Part shown: positions 27,563-36,488 of the stretch, in pieces
How the letters are laid out: every line of letters starts with the position of its first letter
Numbering within the stretch: position 1 is the first letter of the stretch
Assembly (NCBI RefSeq): GCF_001624705.1
Contig: NZ_JSEO01000006.1
Location: 1-64,000 of the forward strand
Reading direction: 5' to 3'
Origin: Marinomonas sp. SBI8L
GTDB lineage: Bacteria; Pseudomonadota; Gammaproteobacteria; Pseudomonadales; Marinomonadaceae
Length of the DNA: 64,000 nucleotides
Notes under the pieces: generated by a model
The model's input: only the letters and a program-made list of their open reading frames with translations
The model's database searches: none
What the model was told of the DNA's origin: nothing
Program-made: the position numbers and the translations under genes

Positions 27563-28273
27563 ATGACTCAGCATTTAGCAGAATTAAATAAGCAAAACTT
27601 AGATGTAAGCGATGCCGAAATCACCTTGATAAGCCATGTCTTATGCCCTTACGTACAACGCTCAGTCATTTTATTAAAGGAGCAAGGTACCTCTTACCAG
27701 AGGTTAGATATTGACCTTGCCAACAAACCTGACTGGTTCGCCAAAGTATCCCCTTTAGGTAAGGTGCCAGTACTAATGCTTGAGGGTAAAAACAGCCTTT
27801 TCGAGTCTCAGGTGATTTGTGAATACCTAAATGAAGTCAACACATCCAGTATGCATCCAGACAATGCCTACGAAAAAGCACATCACAGATCTTGGATAGA
27901 GTTTGGTTCAGGTATTTTAGGCGATATTGTTGGTGTGTATAACGCTATAGACAAAGCAGGGCTTGAGCAAAGCTTACAGAGTATTCAAACCAAATTGTCC
28001 CAGGTAGAGAAGCAATTAAGCCAAGGGCCATTCTTTTCGGGTGATAAATTTCAGGTTATAGATGCGGTTTACAGCCCTATCTTTAGGTATTTCAATACCT
28101 TAGAGAAATATGTTGATTGCCGCTTTTTTGAAGCTCTTCCAAAAATAAGTGCATGGCGACATGCCTTATCACAAAGAACGTCCGTGCAAACCGCTGTAGC
28201 TAAGGATTATCCAGAAAGATTAGAGGCCTTCTTTAAAGCGAGAAATGGCTATCTTTCCAGCTTAATCTCTTAA
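27563..28273 (+). CDS. Glutathione S-transferase family protein (omega-like)
   Basis: 236 residues. Thioredoxin-like N-terminal domain with LCPYVQR (Cys28 at the glutathione site, typical of omega/beta-like or dehydroascorbate-reductase GSTs), then GKVPVLMLEG and FESQVICEYL (the gamma-Glu binding region), then a helical C-terminal domain. It may carry out thiol transfer or reduction rather than classic conjugation. Cytosolic. Divergent from a LysR regulator. Its stop overlaps the stop of the convergent YwbE-type gene by four bases. Start preceded by GGAGAG. Confidence 0.9.
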   Translation: MTQHLAELNKQNLDVSDAEITLISHVLCPYVQRSVILLKEQGTSYQRLDIDLANKPDWFAKVSPLGKVPVLMLEGKNSLFESQVICEYLNEVNTSSMHPDNAYEKAHHRSWIEFGSGILGDIVGVYNAIDKAGLEQSLQSIQTKLSQVEKQLSQGPFFSGDKFQVIDAVYSPIFRYFNTLEKYVDCRFFEALPKISAWRHALSQRTSVQTAVAKDYPERLEAFFKARNGYLSSLIS

Positions 28274-28461
28274 ACAAGAGATTGAACTCTACCTACCTCA
28301 CCAGTCTCTAAACGCACCTTGATGCCATGTGGGTGACTAGGAGATTTGGTGAGTAAGTTTTGCACCTTTCCTTGGGTTAGTTGTCCACTACCCTGATCTT
28401 GCTTTTGAACAATATTAACTTGAGCACCAATTTGGATATCTCGTCTTGCTGGGGTTGCCAT
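28270..28461 (-). CDS. YwbE family (DUF2196) small protein
   Basis: 63 residues, MATPARRDIQIGAQVNIVQK then GQLTQGKVQNLLTKS and HPHGIKVRLETGEVGRVQ. This is the YwbE/DUF2196 family: small, strand-rich, cytosolic, probably nucleic-acid binding, no proven function. I choose the ATG at 28461 (GGAG 6 bases upstream) over 28503. Its stop codon overlaps the GST stop by four bases in the opposite direction, an unusually tight convergent arrangement. Confidence 0.9.
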   Translation of the reverse strand: MATPARRDIQIGAQVNIVQKQDQGSGQLTQGKVQNLLTKSPSHPHGIKVRLETGEVGRVQSLV

Positions 28462-28582
28462 AATTTGCTCCGCTAAATAAGCAAGAAGCCTATATAAATG
28501 CACTTAGTAATACAAGAATTCATATTTAAATCTAATTCTTCAACATTTTCTGGCGTTAGAATATTGGCCATTCAATGGCTAT

Positions 28583-28603
28583 AAGCAAAAAGCAAAAAGC
28601 AAA
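28583..28603. repeat. 7-bp tandem repeat, three copies
   Basis: AAGCAAA three times exactly, ending 17 bases before the FrnE-type gene start and just before the GGAG ribosome site. Confidence 0.75.
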
Positions 28604-28620
28604 TTTTTGGAGCAAAGAAA

Positions 28621-29274
28621 ATGACTCAACTGAAAATTGAAATAGTATCAGATGTAATGTGCCCTTGGTGTGTTGTGGGCTATAAAAATTTAGAAAAAGC
28701 ATTATCAGAGCTATCGCCTAAATTAACTGCCGACATTAGCTGGCAAGCGTTTGAGCTTAACCCAGACATGCCAACTGAAGGTCAAAACTTATCAGAACAT
28801 CTAATGCAAAAGTATGGTCAAACTAAGGAGCAAAGCGTAGAAAACAGAGCTCATCTTACTCAGCTTGGTAAAGATGCTGGTTTTGATTTTAACTTTGATG
28901 AAAACAGCATAATGATTAATAGCTTTGATTGTCACAGACTCCTAACTTGGGCAAAAGGCTTTAACAAGCAAACAGAGCTGAAACTAGCACTCTTTAAAGC
29001 ACATTTTAGTGACAAGGTTTACCTAAATGATGAGACTGAGCTCTTACGAATTGTTGAATCGGTAGGCTTACCTCTAAACGAAGCTAAACAACTTCTTGCT
29101 AATAGTGACTTCTCGGACATTGTACGAAGTGAGCAACAAAAATATAGAGAGTTAGGTGTTTCTTCAGTCCCAACCTTTATCATTAATGACAAGTATGCCA
29201 TTAGTGGTGGTCAAGCGGCTGCAACCTTTAAACAAGCACTAGAGCAAATCAGTGCTGAAACTGAAAGCACTTAG
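28621..29274 (+). CDS. DsbA-like oxidoreductase, FrnE type
   Basis: 217 residues. IEIVSDVMCPWCVVG gives a CPWC active site (Cys14, Cys17) at the end of the first strand, as in FrnE and related cytosolic DsbA-fold proteins. GVSSVPTFIINDKYAISGGQ is the cis-Pro loop. No signal peptide, so it acts in the cytoplasm as a disulphide isomerase or thiol transferase, often linked to oxidative stress. GGAG precedes the ATG by about 8 bases. Confidence 0.92.
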   Translation: MTQLKIEIVSDVMCPWCVVGYKNLEKALSELSPKLTADISWQAFELNPDMPTEGQNLSEHLMQKYGQTKEQSVENRAHLTQLGKDAGFDFNFDENSIMINSFDCHRLLTWAKGFNKQTELKLALFKAHFSDKVYLNDETELLRIVESVGLPLNEAKQLLANSDFSDIVRSEQQKYRELGVSSVPTFIINDKYAISGGQAAATFKQALEQISAETEST

Positions 29275-29288
29275 TAGCTTATTTAGCC

Positions 29289-29327
29289 ATGGATGTAGGA
29301 GCATTTGAAATGTATTTCTACATCCAT
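29289..29327 (+). terminator. Terminator of the FrnE-type gene
   Basis: Perfect 10-bp stem ATGGATGTAG (29289-29298) / CTACATCCAT (29318-29327). No long U-tract; 15 bases after the stop. Confidence 0.65.
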
Positions 29328-29363
29328 AAACGTCCAAGTTTAAGATAAGCGCTCTCTGTGAAG

Positions 29364-29738
29364 TCAAAGATCGACAGGAATAAAGGAGAAAACTCTTTGC
29401 CCTTGTTCTAATTGGACTTCACCGCTTGATAATGTTTTAAAGCGAAATGTCATAGTTTTAGACTTCTCTTGTAAAAAAGAACGCTGTGTTATAACGCGTT
29501 CTCTAAACTCAACACTGTCTTTTGATAAGGCTATCAGCCCCTTCTCTAACAGAAAGTCGTAAGCTTCTTTTCCGTAACATTCATTTTTGATTTGATAAGT
29601 ATTGCCTTGAATATGAATTTGATCAGGGCAACTAAGTTCAGTGTTACCAAGACCGATTTGAAACCATATTTGTGCAGATAAAGAAGCGCTAAATAAAAGT
29701 CCAAAGTATAGAAGTTTTTTATATAAACTAGTTATCAC
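29364..29738 (-). CDS. Small exported hypothetical protein
   Basis: 124 residues. Signal peptide to about residue 22 (LLFSASLSAQ). The rest is strand-rich with two cysteines (ELSCPDQ, NECYGK), likely disulphide-bonded. No family recognised. It overlaps the end of the solute-binding-protein gene by four bases (ATGA), so the two are coupled and may work together in the periplasm. Confidence 0.72.
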   Translation of the reverse strand: MITSLYKKLLYFGLLFSASLSAQIWFQIGLGNTELSCPDQIHIQGNTYQIKNECYGKEAYDFLLEKGLIALSKDSVEFRERVITQRSFLQEKSKTMTFRFKTLSSGEVQLEQGQRVFSFIPVDL

Positions 29739-30514
29739 TGTAAGCCACTAATCTGACCGAAATATGACTGGTAAATAGCTTGATAGCGACCATCCTGCTT
29801 CATCGCTTTAAGCTCTTGATTGTAACCCTTCATCACCCTTTCTAAGCCTTTGTAATCTGATGCTTTAACAAAGGTGTTGTAGTAGGGCTTTTGTTTTAAA
29901 GGTTTTTCTAAATAGACAATATCATCTGAATAACCTTCTAATTTTGCTTTATACAAGGTTTCAACGGTATTGCTGGCATAGGTGTCAAAGCGCCCATGTA
30001 CCAGTTTCTTAAGATTAAGATTATTATTTACTACGGTATCTAGTGTAAATACTCCCTCTTCGGCAGCTTTCCAAAAGCCAGGAGTATAAGCAAACCCACT
30101 TGTAGCCCCCACTCTCAAACCAGCTAAATCAGTGTAAGAGTTATAATGTATTTTCCCAATACTTTCCTTACGGATAAAGAAGTTCCAATTGAGATTAATA
30201 TGAGGCTCTTCAGCATAGGTTAATAGGTTAAATCGCTGAGGCTTTTTCGATAAGGTGAATACCATATCAACATCTGAATCTTGCCACATTTTGGTCAAAC
30301 GGGTTGAAGAACTAACAAGTTCAACTTGGTAATCTAGATTCAGTTTACCCATAATTTCATCGAGAATTTCAATGTCAAAACCGGTTAGCTTATTGTCTTC
30401 ATCGTAAAAACGATAAGGTGCACCTGGAATGCCAATAATTTTAAGCGTATCTGCTAACAAAGTATTCGCTGATAGAGCAAACATAAGAAATAGCAATATT
30501 CCCTTTCTATGCAT
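29735..30514 (-). CDS. Periplasmic solute-binding protein (SBP_bac_3)
   Basis: 259 residues. Signal peptide to about residue 21. GIPGAPYRFYDEDNKLTGFD and IEILDEIMGKLNLDYQ are the amino-acid-binding-protein start of family 3; DLAGLRVGATSGFAY is the second-lobe motif. No ABC permease or ATPase gene is adjacent, so it may sense rather than transport, or work with a distant transporter. Its partner is the small exported protein overlapping its stop. Confidence 0.87.
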   Translation of the reverse strand: MHRKGILLFLMFALSANTLLADTLKIIGIPGAPYRFYDEDNKLTGFDIEILDEIMGKLNLDYQVELVSSSTRLTKMWQDSDVDMVFTLSKKPQRFNLLTYAEEPHINLNWNFFIRKESIGKIHYNSYTDLAGLRVGATSGFAYTPGFWKAAEEGVFTLDTVVNNNLNLKKLVHGRFDTYASNTVETLYKAKLEGYSDDIVYLEKPLKQKPYYNTFVKASDYKGLERVMKGYNQELKAMKQDGRYQAIYQSYFGQISGLQ

Positions 30515-30841
30515 CTTGCTTACCTTTTGTAATTCAAAAACAAGAATAGTGTAGCGAGCTTATATGACGAATTAAGTCATGGTCTTCCTTAGACTAACGA
30601 AATGATCAAACACCATTAACTCTATTAAAAAAGTGAACTATTAACCAGTTTTAATAAGGGGATTTCAGAAAATTTACGCTTAGTTTCATTCTTGGAATTA
30701 GCTTTAGAACTGGGTCAAATCGCCTTTTCCCTTGAATAAAATTAAACCTAGATGTCAGATGGAATATCAATAATGGAGAGCTAGGGCTGCTCTCCATTGG
30801 CCTGGGGCGGGTTTATCTTATTTACTGTCAGTAAAAACTGG
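30515..30841. other. Intergenic, mostly plain
   Basis: 327 bases. The only structure is a hairpin at 30772-30798. The left part carries the end region of the isochorismatase transcript and the right part the promoter of the solute-binding-protein gene. Confidence 0.45.
30772..30798 (-). terminator. Hairpin downstream of the isochorismatase gene
   Basis: Perfect 10-bp stem AATGGAGAGC / GCTCTCCATT (30772-30781, 30789-30798) with a 7-base loop. Poor U-tract. 44 bases after the stop at 30842. Confidence 0.55.
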
Positions 30842-31378
30842 TTATTTGACTAACTTAATTAGTTCTTTAAAGACGCTACCTTCAGCCTTTTGCTGCAGTT
30901 CAAACAGAGCCATTTCAGAGCCAGTTAATCTTGCTCCTGCCGCTTGCATTGCATTAATCCCAAGTTGTTTGTTTTCCATGGTTCTTGAGCTGACCGAGTC
31001 GGTTGCTAGATGCACCTTTAAATCCATTGCTAACAGGTCTCGAACAGTTTGATACACACAAATATGACACTCAATTCCAGCAACTATCCAATCCGTCTTA
31101 TTTGTTTCTAAAACTGCCTCTTTTATCTCTTCAGAACCCAATGCACTAAAGCTTGATTTAGCATAAGCAACGCCTGTTAAGTGTTTTGCAATATCAGGAT
31201 GAGAAGCTCCTAGTTTCTCTGGTATTTGCTCAACCCAAATAATAGGAAGATCAAGCAGTTTTGCTCCCTGAATTAGAATGCTTGTCTGCTTAAACAAGGA
31301 TTCCTTTTCATACATCTGCTCAGCAAGGTTACCCTGAATATCGACAATAATTAGACCGGTATTTTCTATATTAATCAT
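30842..31378 (-). CDS. Isochorismatase-family hydrolase (YcaC-like)
   Basis: 178 residues. Catalytic triad of the cysteine-hydrolase fold: Asp13 (LIIVDIQGNL), Lys74 (AYAKSSFSALG) and Cys107 (GIECHICVYQT). It resembles nicotinamidase/YcaC-type hydrolases that cleave amides; substrate unknown. No signal peptide. Single gene with a plausible hairpin after it. Confidence 0.9.
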   Translation of the reverse strand: MINIENTGLIIVDIQGNLAEQMYEKESLFKQTSILIQGAKLLDLPIIWVEQIPEKLGASHPDIAKHLTGVAYAKSSFSALGSEEIKEAVLETNKTDWIVAGIECHICVYQTVRDLLAMDLKVHLATDSVSSRTMENKQLGINAMQAAGARLTGSEMALFELQQKAEGSVFKELIKLVK

Positions 31379-31664
31379 AGCTACTCGCTTAGGTTGATTG
31401 AGATGTTTTTGTCATATCAAATAGGAAAAAAATTCGTATGGGATTGGTGGGAGTTTACTTAAAATAAACGAGCAACCCATGAGCTTAAATGCGTTCACAA
31501 TTCTATCGATTCGATAACATAATACAAGACTTAGCCTTTTCACATGGGGAACCTAAAATCAAAGTGCATATCTCGTCATAAGTTCAAGCACTTTACCTCA
31601 CGCACTAAGGTGTAAGAATTTAGTCGTAAGCCCTTGATACTCAGGATAAACAGAAAGGCTTCTT

Positions 31665-32420
31665 CTATAATTGCCTTGCGAAATAATCATCAATGATTTT
31701 TTGATACTCGCCACTTTGCTTTAAGCGGGCCAATGTTTTATCAAACTCATCTCTTAATTGAGTAAGTTTACGCTCCTTAGAGAAAGCGATATAACTTGGC
31801 AAGTTTTGAACACTAATAGTGAGCTCTTTAACATCACTTTCCCTATCGAGTTTTTTTAGGATGTGATAGCCACCGTACTTGGTGCTAGCTACCATATCAA
31901 CTCGCTTCTTCAATAAGAGCCCTAAGTTTTGAGTACCTTCATTCGCTTCTTCAACCCGCCTAAAGGTGTCAGTTTTTATGGCATTATCAAGTTTTAAGCC
32001 ATAACTTATCTTGCGTACTACGCCTAAGCTATAGGTATCTAATTCCCTAAGGTCTCCATCAAATGCTATCTTAGAGTCTCTTCTCACAAATAAGGACACG
32101 GCCTGTTGCATCAAAACCTGATTTGAGAAATCTGCAAAGCGCTCTCTTTCAGGGGTTTTAAAGGCAGTAAAGACGGCATCACGACTCCCCTCTTTGATAT
32201 AACGCATTGCCCTAGCCCAAGGTAACACCTCAATGGTTATTGGCTGATTCATCTCTTTAAAAGTACGTCGAATAACATCAACAGCCAGCCCTTTAAGCTG
32301 GCCATCTTGTGTATATTCATAAGGAGGATATTCGAGAGTAACAAGGCGTATTGTTTTAGCTTGAACAAGTGAGTTCATCACTAAAGTCGCAGTGATAGCA
32401 ATGAAAATACGGTAATACAA
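31665..32420 (-). CDS. Periplasmic solute-binding protein (SBP_bac_3)
   Basis: 251 residues. Signal peptide to about residue 21 (NSLVQA). LEYPPYEYTQDGQLKGLAVD and VIRRTFKEM are the family-3 binding-protein start; AVFTAFKTPERERFADFS is the hinge region. As with the one at 29735, no permease or ATPase genes are next to it. The two are related but not close copies. Ligand unknown. Confidence 0.88.
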   Translation of the reverse strand: MYYRIFIAITATLVMNSLVQAKTIRLVTLEYPPYEYTQDGQLKGLAVDVIRRTFKEMNQPITIEVLPWARAMRYIKEGSRDAVFTAFKTPERERFADFSNQVLMQQAVSLFVRRDSKIAFDGDLRELDTYSLGVVRKISYGLKLDNAIKTDTFRRVEEANEGTQNLGLLLKKRVDMVASTKYGGYHILKKLDRESDVKELTISVQNLPSYIAFSKERKLTQLRDEFDKTLARLKQSGEYQKIIDDYFARQL

Positions 32421-32545
32421 AATATTTACTCCCTTAAATATCGTGTCATATTCAGCTCAATAATGATAAAGATAACATTAACTTAGCTAAGGTGCGAACC
32501 TTGAAAGCATCTCAACTTGACTAAACTGAACCGTATTTCAGAATA

Positions 32546-32587
32546 TAAAAAAGCCCCTTGTTACGGTTTAACTCGCAACAAGGGGCT
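32546..32587 (-). terminator. Terminator of the unrecognised 427-residue protein gene
   Basis: 11-bp stem AGCCCCTTGTT (32552-32562) / AACAAGGGGCT (32577-32587) followed on the minus strand by TTTTTTAT. Strong intrinsic terminator, 37 bases after the stop at 32624. Confidence 0.92.
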
Positions 32588-32623
32588 AAAAAGAGATGAA
32601 ACTCAAATAGCTTTGATAAAGGC

Positions 32624-33907
32624 CTATTCAGGTACTAACAAATCACCCACGCCCTCAGCAACAGCACCAGCTAATTTGCCTGGAATCCCTTTGATTTGAT
32701 CACCCATAAAGTTTTTAATGGTTGTCCCATTTTTTAAATTCTCACGATTAATTTTCTTAACCGCTGCTTCAAATGCTTCTTGGTCTGTGCCTGGGATAAA
32801 GTTGGTTTCCCCTCTCGCCGCATTTAAAGCCTGCATAGCACCTGGTTTTTTACTAGTAATTTGAATGCCTTCAGCAATAAATGCTTTCGCTTCTGATTGT
32901 AAATCACGATAAGCACTGTAAGTTGATTTCTGACAGTACTCATTAAAATTACCGACCTTCTTGCGTCTTACCCAAGCTTTCGCTTTTTTAATCGAATACC
33001 CCATTTTCATGGCTCTTGTGGGTTTAGCTTTTTTCGCTTCAATTAAATTAATAAAATTATATGGTGAGCCGAAAGACGGCATACAAACAACATAAGAAGC
33101 AAGAACTGGCATATCAGTAATTGCCTTTCTAAACCACAATCTAAACTCTTTGTCTGTGAGTTTTTTATTTTTCATTTTATTGCAATCAAGTACGTATAAT
33201 CTGAATTTCTCACGCATTTTCTCTTTGTCGATGATGCCTTTAAAAAATAAAAACAGCTCAACGACCGCTGTAACTACAGCTGAAATAGCAGCAGAGCCAC
33301 CTGCAGTAGCAATAGCAGCAGCACCTTTTACAGTACTAAATAATGCTCTGCCACCAGATTCAATGGCTACGCTTGCAATTTCTGAGCGAATTCTTTCAAT
33401 AACGTCACTGGCAACTGGGTATTTAGCTAGATCAGATAAACGTTCAGTTTTAATTCTAATAAAAACTTTATCTAGTGCTTTTATTACTTCTGTTGTTGCT
33501 GATTTAAGATCTCCTATCCCTGGTGCAATTTCGCCTATTACTTTTTTAACAGCTTCGGGAATCAAGTTGAAGATTTCTTTACATACTCTATCGAGAAAAG
33601 CGCCACATGCTTCACCGATTTTTAGAACATCTATATAAGCAACGATTTTTTCTTTGATTTTGGAAATAATTGCAGTAACTAAGTCAACACCTTGTGTTAT
33701 ATAACCATCTTTTCCGGTTGCAAGGTTGCTAATGCCATCGTACAAGTCGTTAACTTTACCACCAAAATCACACGCCAAAGGTAATAGCTCTTCCTGAACT
33801 TTTTCTCTTGGCGTTCTTTCATCACACACCAACTTGCTGCTTGAAAACACTTCTAACAAAGCGCCATACAAGGGTGTTAATGTCATGCTTGTTCCTGTGG
33901 TCGGCAT
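32624..33907 (-). CDS. Unrecognised 427-residue protein with hydrophobic Gly/Ala-rich core
   Basis: No family recognised and no signal peptide. The N-terminal half is helical (LGDL-type and KVIGEIAPGIGDLKSATTEV segments). Residues about 195-230 (FSTVKGAAAIATAGGSAAIS, AVVTAVVELFLFFKGI) form a Gly/Ala-rich hydrophobic hairpin like those of pore-forming proteins. The C-terminal half is very basic (KKAKAWVRRKKVG) and ends with a helix-breaking GIPGKLAGAVAEGVGDLLVPE. GGGGA precedes the ATG by 8 bases, and a strong terminator follows, so it is a single expressed unit. A secreted effector or toxin without signal peptide is one idea, but no immunity or secretion gene is adjacent. Confidence 0.8.
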   Translation of the reverse strand: MPTTGTSMTLTPLYGALLEVFSSSKLVCDERTPREKVQEELLPLACDFGGKVNDLYDGISNLATGKDGYITQGVDLVTAIISKIKEKIVAYIDVLKIGEACGAFLDRVCKEIFNLIPEAVKKVIGEIAPGIGDLKSATTEVIKALDKVFIRIKTERLSDLAKYPVASDVIERIRSEIASVAIESGGRALFSTVKGAAAIATAGGSAAISAVVTAVVELFLFFKGIIDKEKMREKFRLYVLDCNKMKNKKLTDKEFRLWFRKAITDMPVLASYVVCMPSFGSPYNFINLIEAKKAKPTRAMKMGYSIKKAKAWVRRKKVGNFNEYCQKSTYSAYRDLQSEAKAFIAEGIQITSKKPGAMQALNAARGETNFIPGTDQEAFEAAVKKINRENLKNGTTIKNFMGDQIKGIPGKLAGAVAEGVGDLLVPE

Positions 33908-34198
33908 AATTGGGTTCCCCAGATTTATGAATTTATCAGTGGCTAAAAAAATAAGATTTTTAAAACCAAAAACCTTATTTTGATTATTTTCGAAGCATAT
34001 ATCAATAATGTGCAGTTACCATGAATCAGTTTTATCTAATTTATGCTGCAAAAGAGACAAAACTGTCATCAATATATGTAATAGCACTGAATTTATCCAA
34101 TCTAGTTTCATTTAGAAAACTTACTATAACTCTAAGCTAATCTTTCTTCATATTTTGCTCAAATTGAGACTTATACAAATTAAGTAGCATTATGAGAG

Positions 34199-35263
34199 TC
34201 ATATTGAAAAACGAGATTTACACTTAACACCTAGCTTTTTTAACCTAAGTCGAGCTGAAATAAATAGACTAATGAAAAACATAATGACAGTAGAGCCGGA
34301 GCCAATTGCGCTTGCTGGAGCACCTTTTAACCCGCCACCTCCTCGTGAACCTTTAAGTGTATCAATCTCATAAATACTATCTGGGATATTCATTATCTCA
34401 TAAGGCGACCCTGCTTCTATCTCACTATACTCATCATTTAAAAACACATTCAGAGGATCCGTATCACCTGCATTTGCTTCAAATAAGAGGTTCCTAAATA
34501 CGCTTTTATCGATATTCAAATTACCGTAATCAATTGCTAACTGAATCGAGTTATCTACTAAGCGAGCGCTAATATCTGATGTTCCACCCAGACTTGTCAT
34601 CTCAGCATAGCCAAACGTGCCCTCGTCTGTGACAGATAGACCAGTACCAGTCACCCCTCCATCAAGTGGGTCGTCGTACCAAGCTTGTGTATTATCAAAA
34701 GCATTTTCACTTAAAAATGAATCAGTTAGGCTATCTCCAGCGCCACTTACTGCAAACATATAACCCGTTACTGATTCATTATTAGACGCGGCAAAATTAT
34801 CCCGAGAAGAAACCCTCACCCTATAAGTTTCATTGAAACCTTCTAGGGTAGAAACACCCGAATTAATAGAAGAATCACCCACCAAATCGATAGAAAAATA
34901 AGCATGCTTATTCTCTTTATCAAGGGCCACACTTGCCGTTGAAATATCTAAAAACTCATAATAAGTTTCAGCGGCTGGCAAACCGCCTAATTCGCTATTC
35001 ATCGATGAGGTTGGCCGCTCGTAGAGCTCTTTTCTGTATTTATCCGCGCCTAAATCTATATTCCATAAACTCGCATCTTCGTTTGCATTATCGTCCGTTC
35101 TAGCATCAGTATAAGTTCGCACGTTAAGTTGATCTTGCCAGTCATCTAAAAAATCACTAGCAAAAACAGGTGTCGAAATAGTGACACTCACCAAGCCAAA
35201 AACAAATGAGTTGGATACCATTTGCTTATAATTAGTCTCTGACAGCACATTATAAATTGTCAT
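34199..35263 (-). CDS. Exported protein with C-terminal Gly-rich membrane anchor
   Basis: 354 residues. Long signal peptide (cleavage after TPVFA, about residue 35), then a large strand-rich, Asp/Ser/Thr-rich domain. The C-terminus reads SRGGGGLKG, then hydrophobic STVIMFFISLFISA, then RLRLKK. That order (Gly-rich, membrane span, basic) is like proteobacterial sorting tails such as GlyGly-CTERM. The strong ribosome site AGGAGA 7 bases before 35263 fixes the start. Family of the main domain not recognised. LysR gene 35328 is upstream on the same strand. Confidence 0.78.
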   Translation of the reverse strand: MTIYNVLSETNYKQMVSNSFVFGLVSVTISTPVFASDFLDDWQDQLNVRTYTDARTDDNANEDASLWNIDLGADKYRKELYERPTSSMNSELGGLPAAETYYEFLDISTASVALDKENKHAYFSIDLVGDSSINSGVSTLEGFNETYRVRVSSRDNFAASNNESVTGYMFAVSGAGDSLTDSFLSENAFDNTQAWYDDPLDGGVTGTGLSVTDEGTFGYAEMTSLGGTSDISARLVDNSIQLAIDYGNLNIDKSVFRNLLFEANAGDTDPLNVFLNDEYSEIEAGSPYEIMNIPDSIYEIDTLKGSRGGGGLKGAPASAIGSGSTVIMFFISLFISARLRLKKLGVKCKSRFSI

Positions 35264-35327
35264 TATACTTCTCCTAAAAACTACACGTTATAGGACTCAG
35301 CAAATAACAAGCCAAGGTAGTTGTTTA

Positions 35328-36230
35328 TTAGCTGTAATTAACCAAGGTGTTTTGTTTGCTAGCAAAAACTTCCAAGATAAACTGCTTAAAACGTCTTAAT
35401 CTTGCTACTTCTCGATAATCTGGATGAGACAATAGCCAAATTTCATAATTAAGTTGTGGTTTAGCATCAGGAATACGTATTAATTCATCACATTTATCAG
35501 CTAAAAAACAAGGGAACATCCCCATTCCCATCCCAGCTTTAACGGCTTCAAGGTGAAGTAAACCTTGGTTAAATGTATGAATACAAGGAACATCAGGGTA
35601 AGGTGACTTCAACACCCAATCAGGCTGCTTTTCTGCGGTCCAACCTAGCCAACGCGCAGTAATAGTTTCACCTTGAAAAGTATGCTCAGCTAAATAGGCA
35701 GGCGTTGCATATAAACAGGTTGCAACATCTGATAACTTACGTCCTATTAAGTTTTCTGGAGGTACAGCACCTCTTTCAATAAAACGGATAGCAATATCGG
35801 CTTCATAACGAGATAAATCAAAGCGGTTGCTAGAAACAGTGATATTCAAGTTGATTTGGGGAAACTCTTTGCTAAAACGTGCAAGCTCCGGCATAAGAAG
35901 TTTATTAGCAATTACATCAGGCGTGGTTAAATGCAGATTCCCAACCAGTTTGGCATCCTTGCCCATTAGAACTTGTTCTGCACCTCTCATCGCCTCTTCA
36001 GCTTCTTTGGCATAGTGAGATAAGGCTAAACCATCTTCTGTCATCTGATAGCCAGAAACATTACGATTAAAAAGCTTACTACCTAAACTTTTTTCTAACT
36101 GATCAATACGACGAGAAATCGTTGAATGACTCATGCCAAATTCTTCTGCTACCGCCCTCGCACTACCAGAACGACTTAAAGCTAAAAAGAATTTAACATC
36201 ATCCCAATTAATGGTTTCTTTATGTACCAA
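35328..36230 (-). CDS. LysR-family regulator
   Basis: 300 residues. INWDDVKFFLALSRSGSARA and EEFGMSHSTISRRIDQLEKS is the helix-turn-helix; the rest is a substrate-binding domain. It closely resembles the LysR at 26379 in layout. The downstream gene on the same strand (34199) is 64 bases away and might be co-transcribed. Target and inducer unknown. Confidence 0.9.
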   Translation of the reverse strand: MVHKETINWDDVKFFLALSRSGSARAVAEEFGMSHSTISRRIDQLEKSLGSKLFNRNVSGYQMTEDGLALSHYAKEAEEAMRGAEQVLMGKDAKLVGNLHLTTPDVIANKLLMPELARFSKEFPQINLNITVSSNRFDLSRYEADIAIRFIERGAVPPENLIGRKLSDVATCLYATPAYLAEHTFQGETITARWLGWTAEKQPDWVLKSPYPDVPCIHTFNQGLLHLEAVKAGMGMGMFPCFLADKCDELIRIPDAKPQLNYEIWLLSHPDYREVARLRRFKQFILEVFASKQNTLVNYS

Positions 36231-36388
36231 ACAAGCTCCTATTTTGCATTTTCATTGCAGAAAGTCTCCATGCAATTGTAACTTCGGTCAAGCTAATTCA
36301 ATTATCCTGTTTAAGTTAAACATAATTCAATTCACAGTTCTGCCAAACTAACCATCAGAACTTGCTAAGTGTCTTTAACCTGAACAAA

Positions 36389-36417
36389 AAGAGCACCTTA
36401 CAAAATAAGGTGCTCTT
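36389..36417 (-). terminator. Terminator of the M28 aminopeptidase gene
   Basis: 12-bp perfect stem AAGAGCACCTTA / TAAGGTGCTCTT (36389-36400, 36406-36417) with minus-strand T-run (TTTTTGTTC). It is 72 bases after the stop at 36489. Confidence 0.85.
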
Positions 36418-36488
36418 CAGGTTTTACTTTCGCTTATAAGAGTCTTTTATTGCTTTAAAAAGCGAGATCTCAATGCGAATAAGTTAAA

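Noticed and set aside
27394-27591. Plus-strand open frame overlapping the 13-bp repeat and the GST start
   Set aside because: Its translation is a repeat-derived pattern and it overlaps the true GST start in another frame.
32455-32480. Fur-box-like sequence upstream of the solute-binding protein gene at 31665
   Set aside because: Only a loose match (ATAATGATAAAGATAA) with poor dyad symmetry; not enough to call iron control.
33150-33638. 162-residue plus-strand open frame inside the 427-residue protein gene
   Set aside because: Lies wholly antisense to a gene with good start and terminator; composition is low-complexity and no ribosome site is present.
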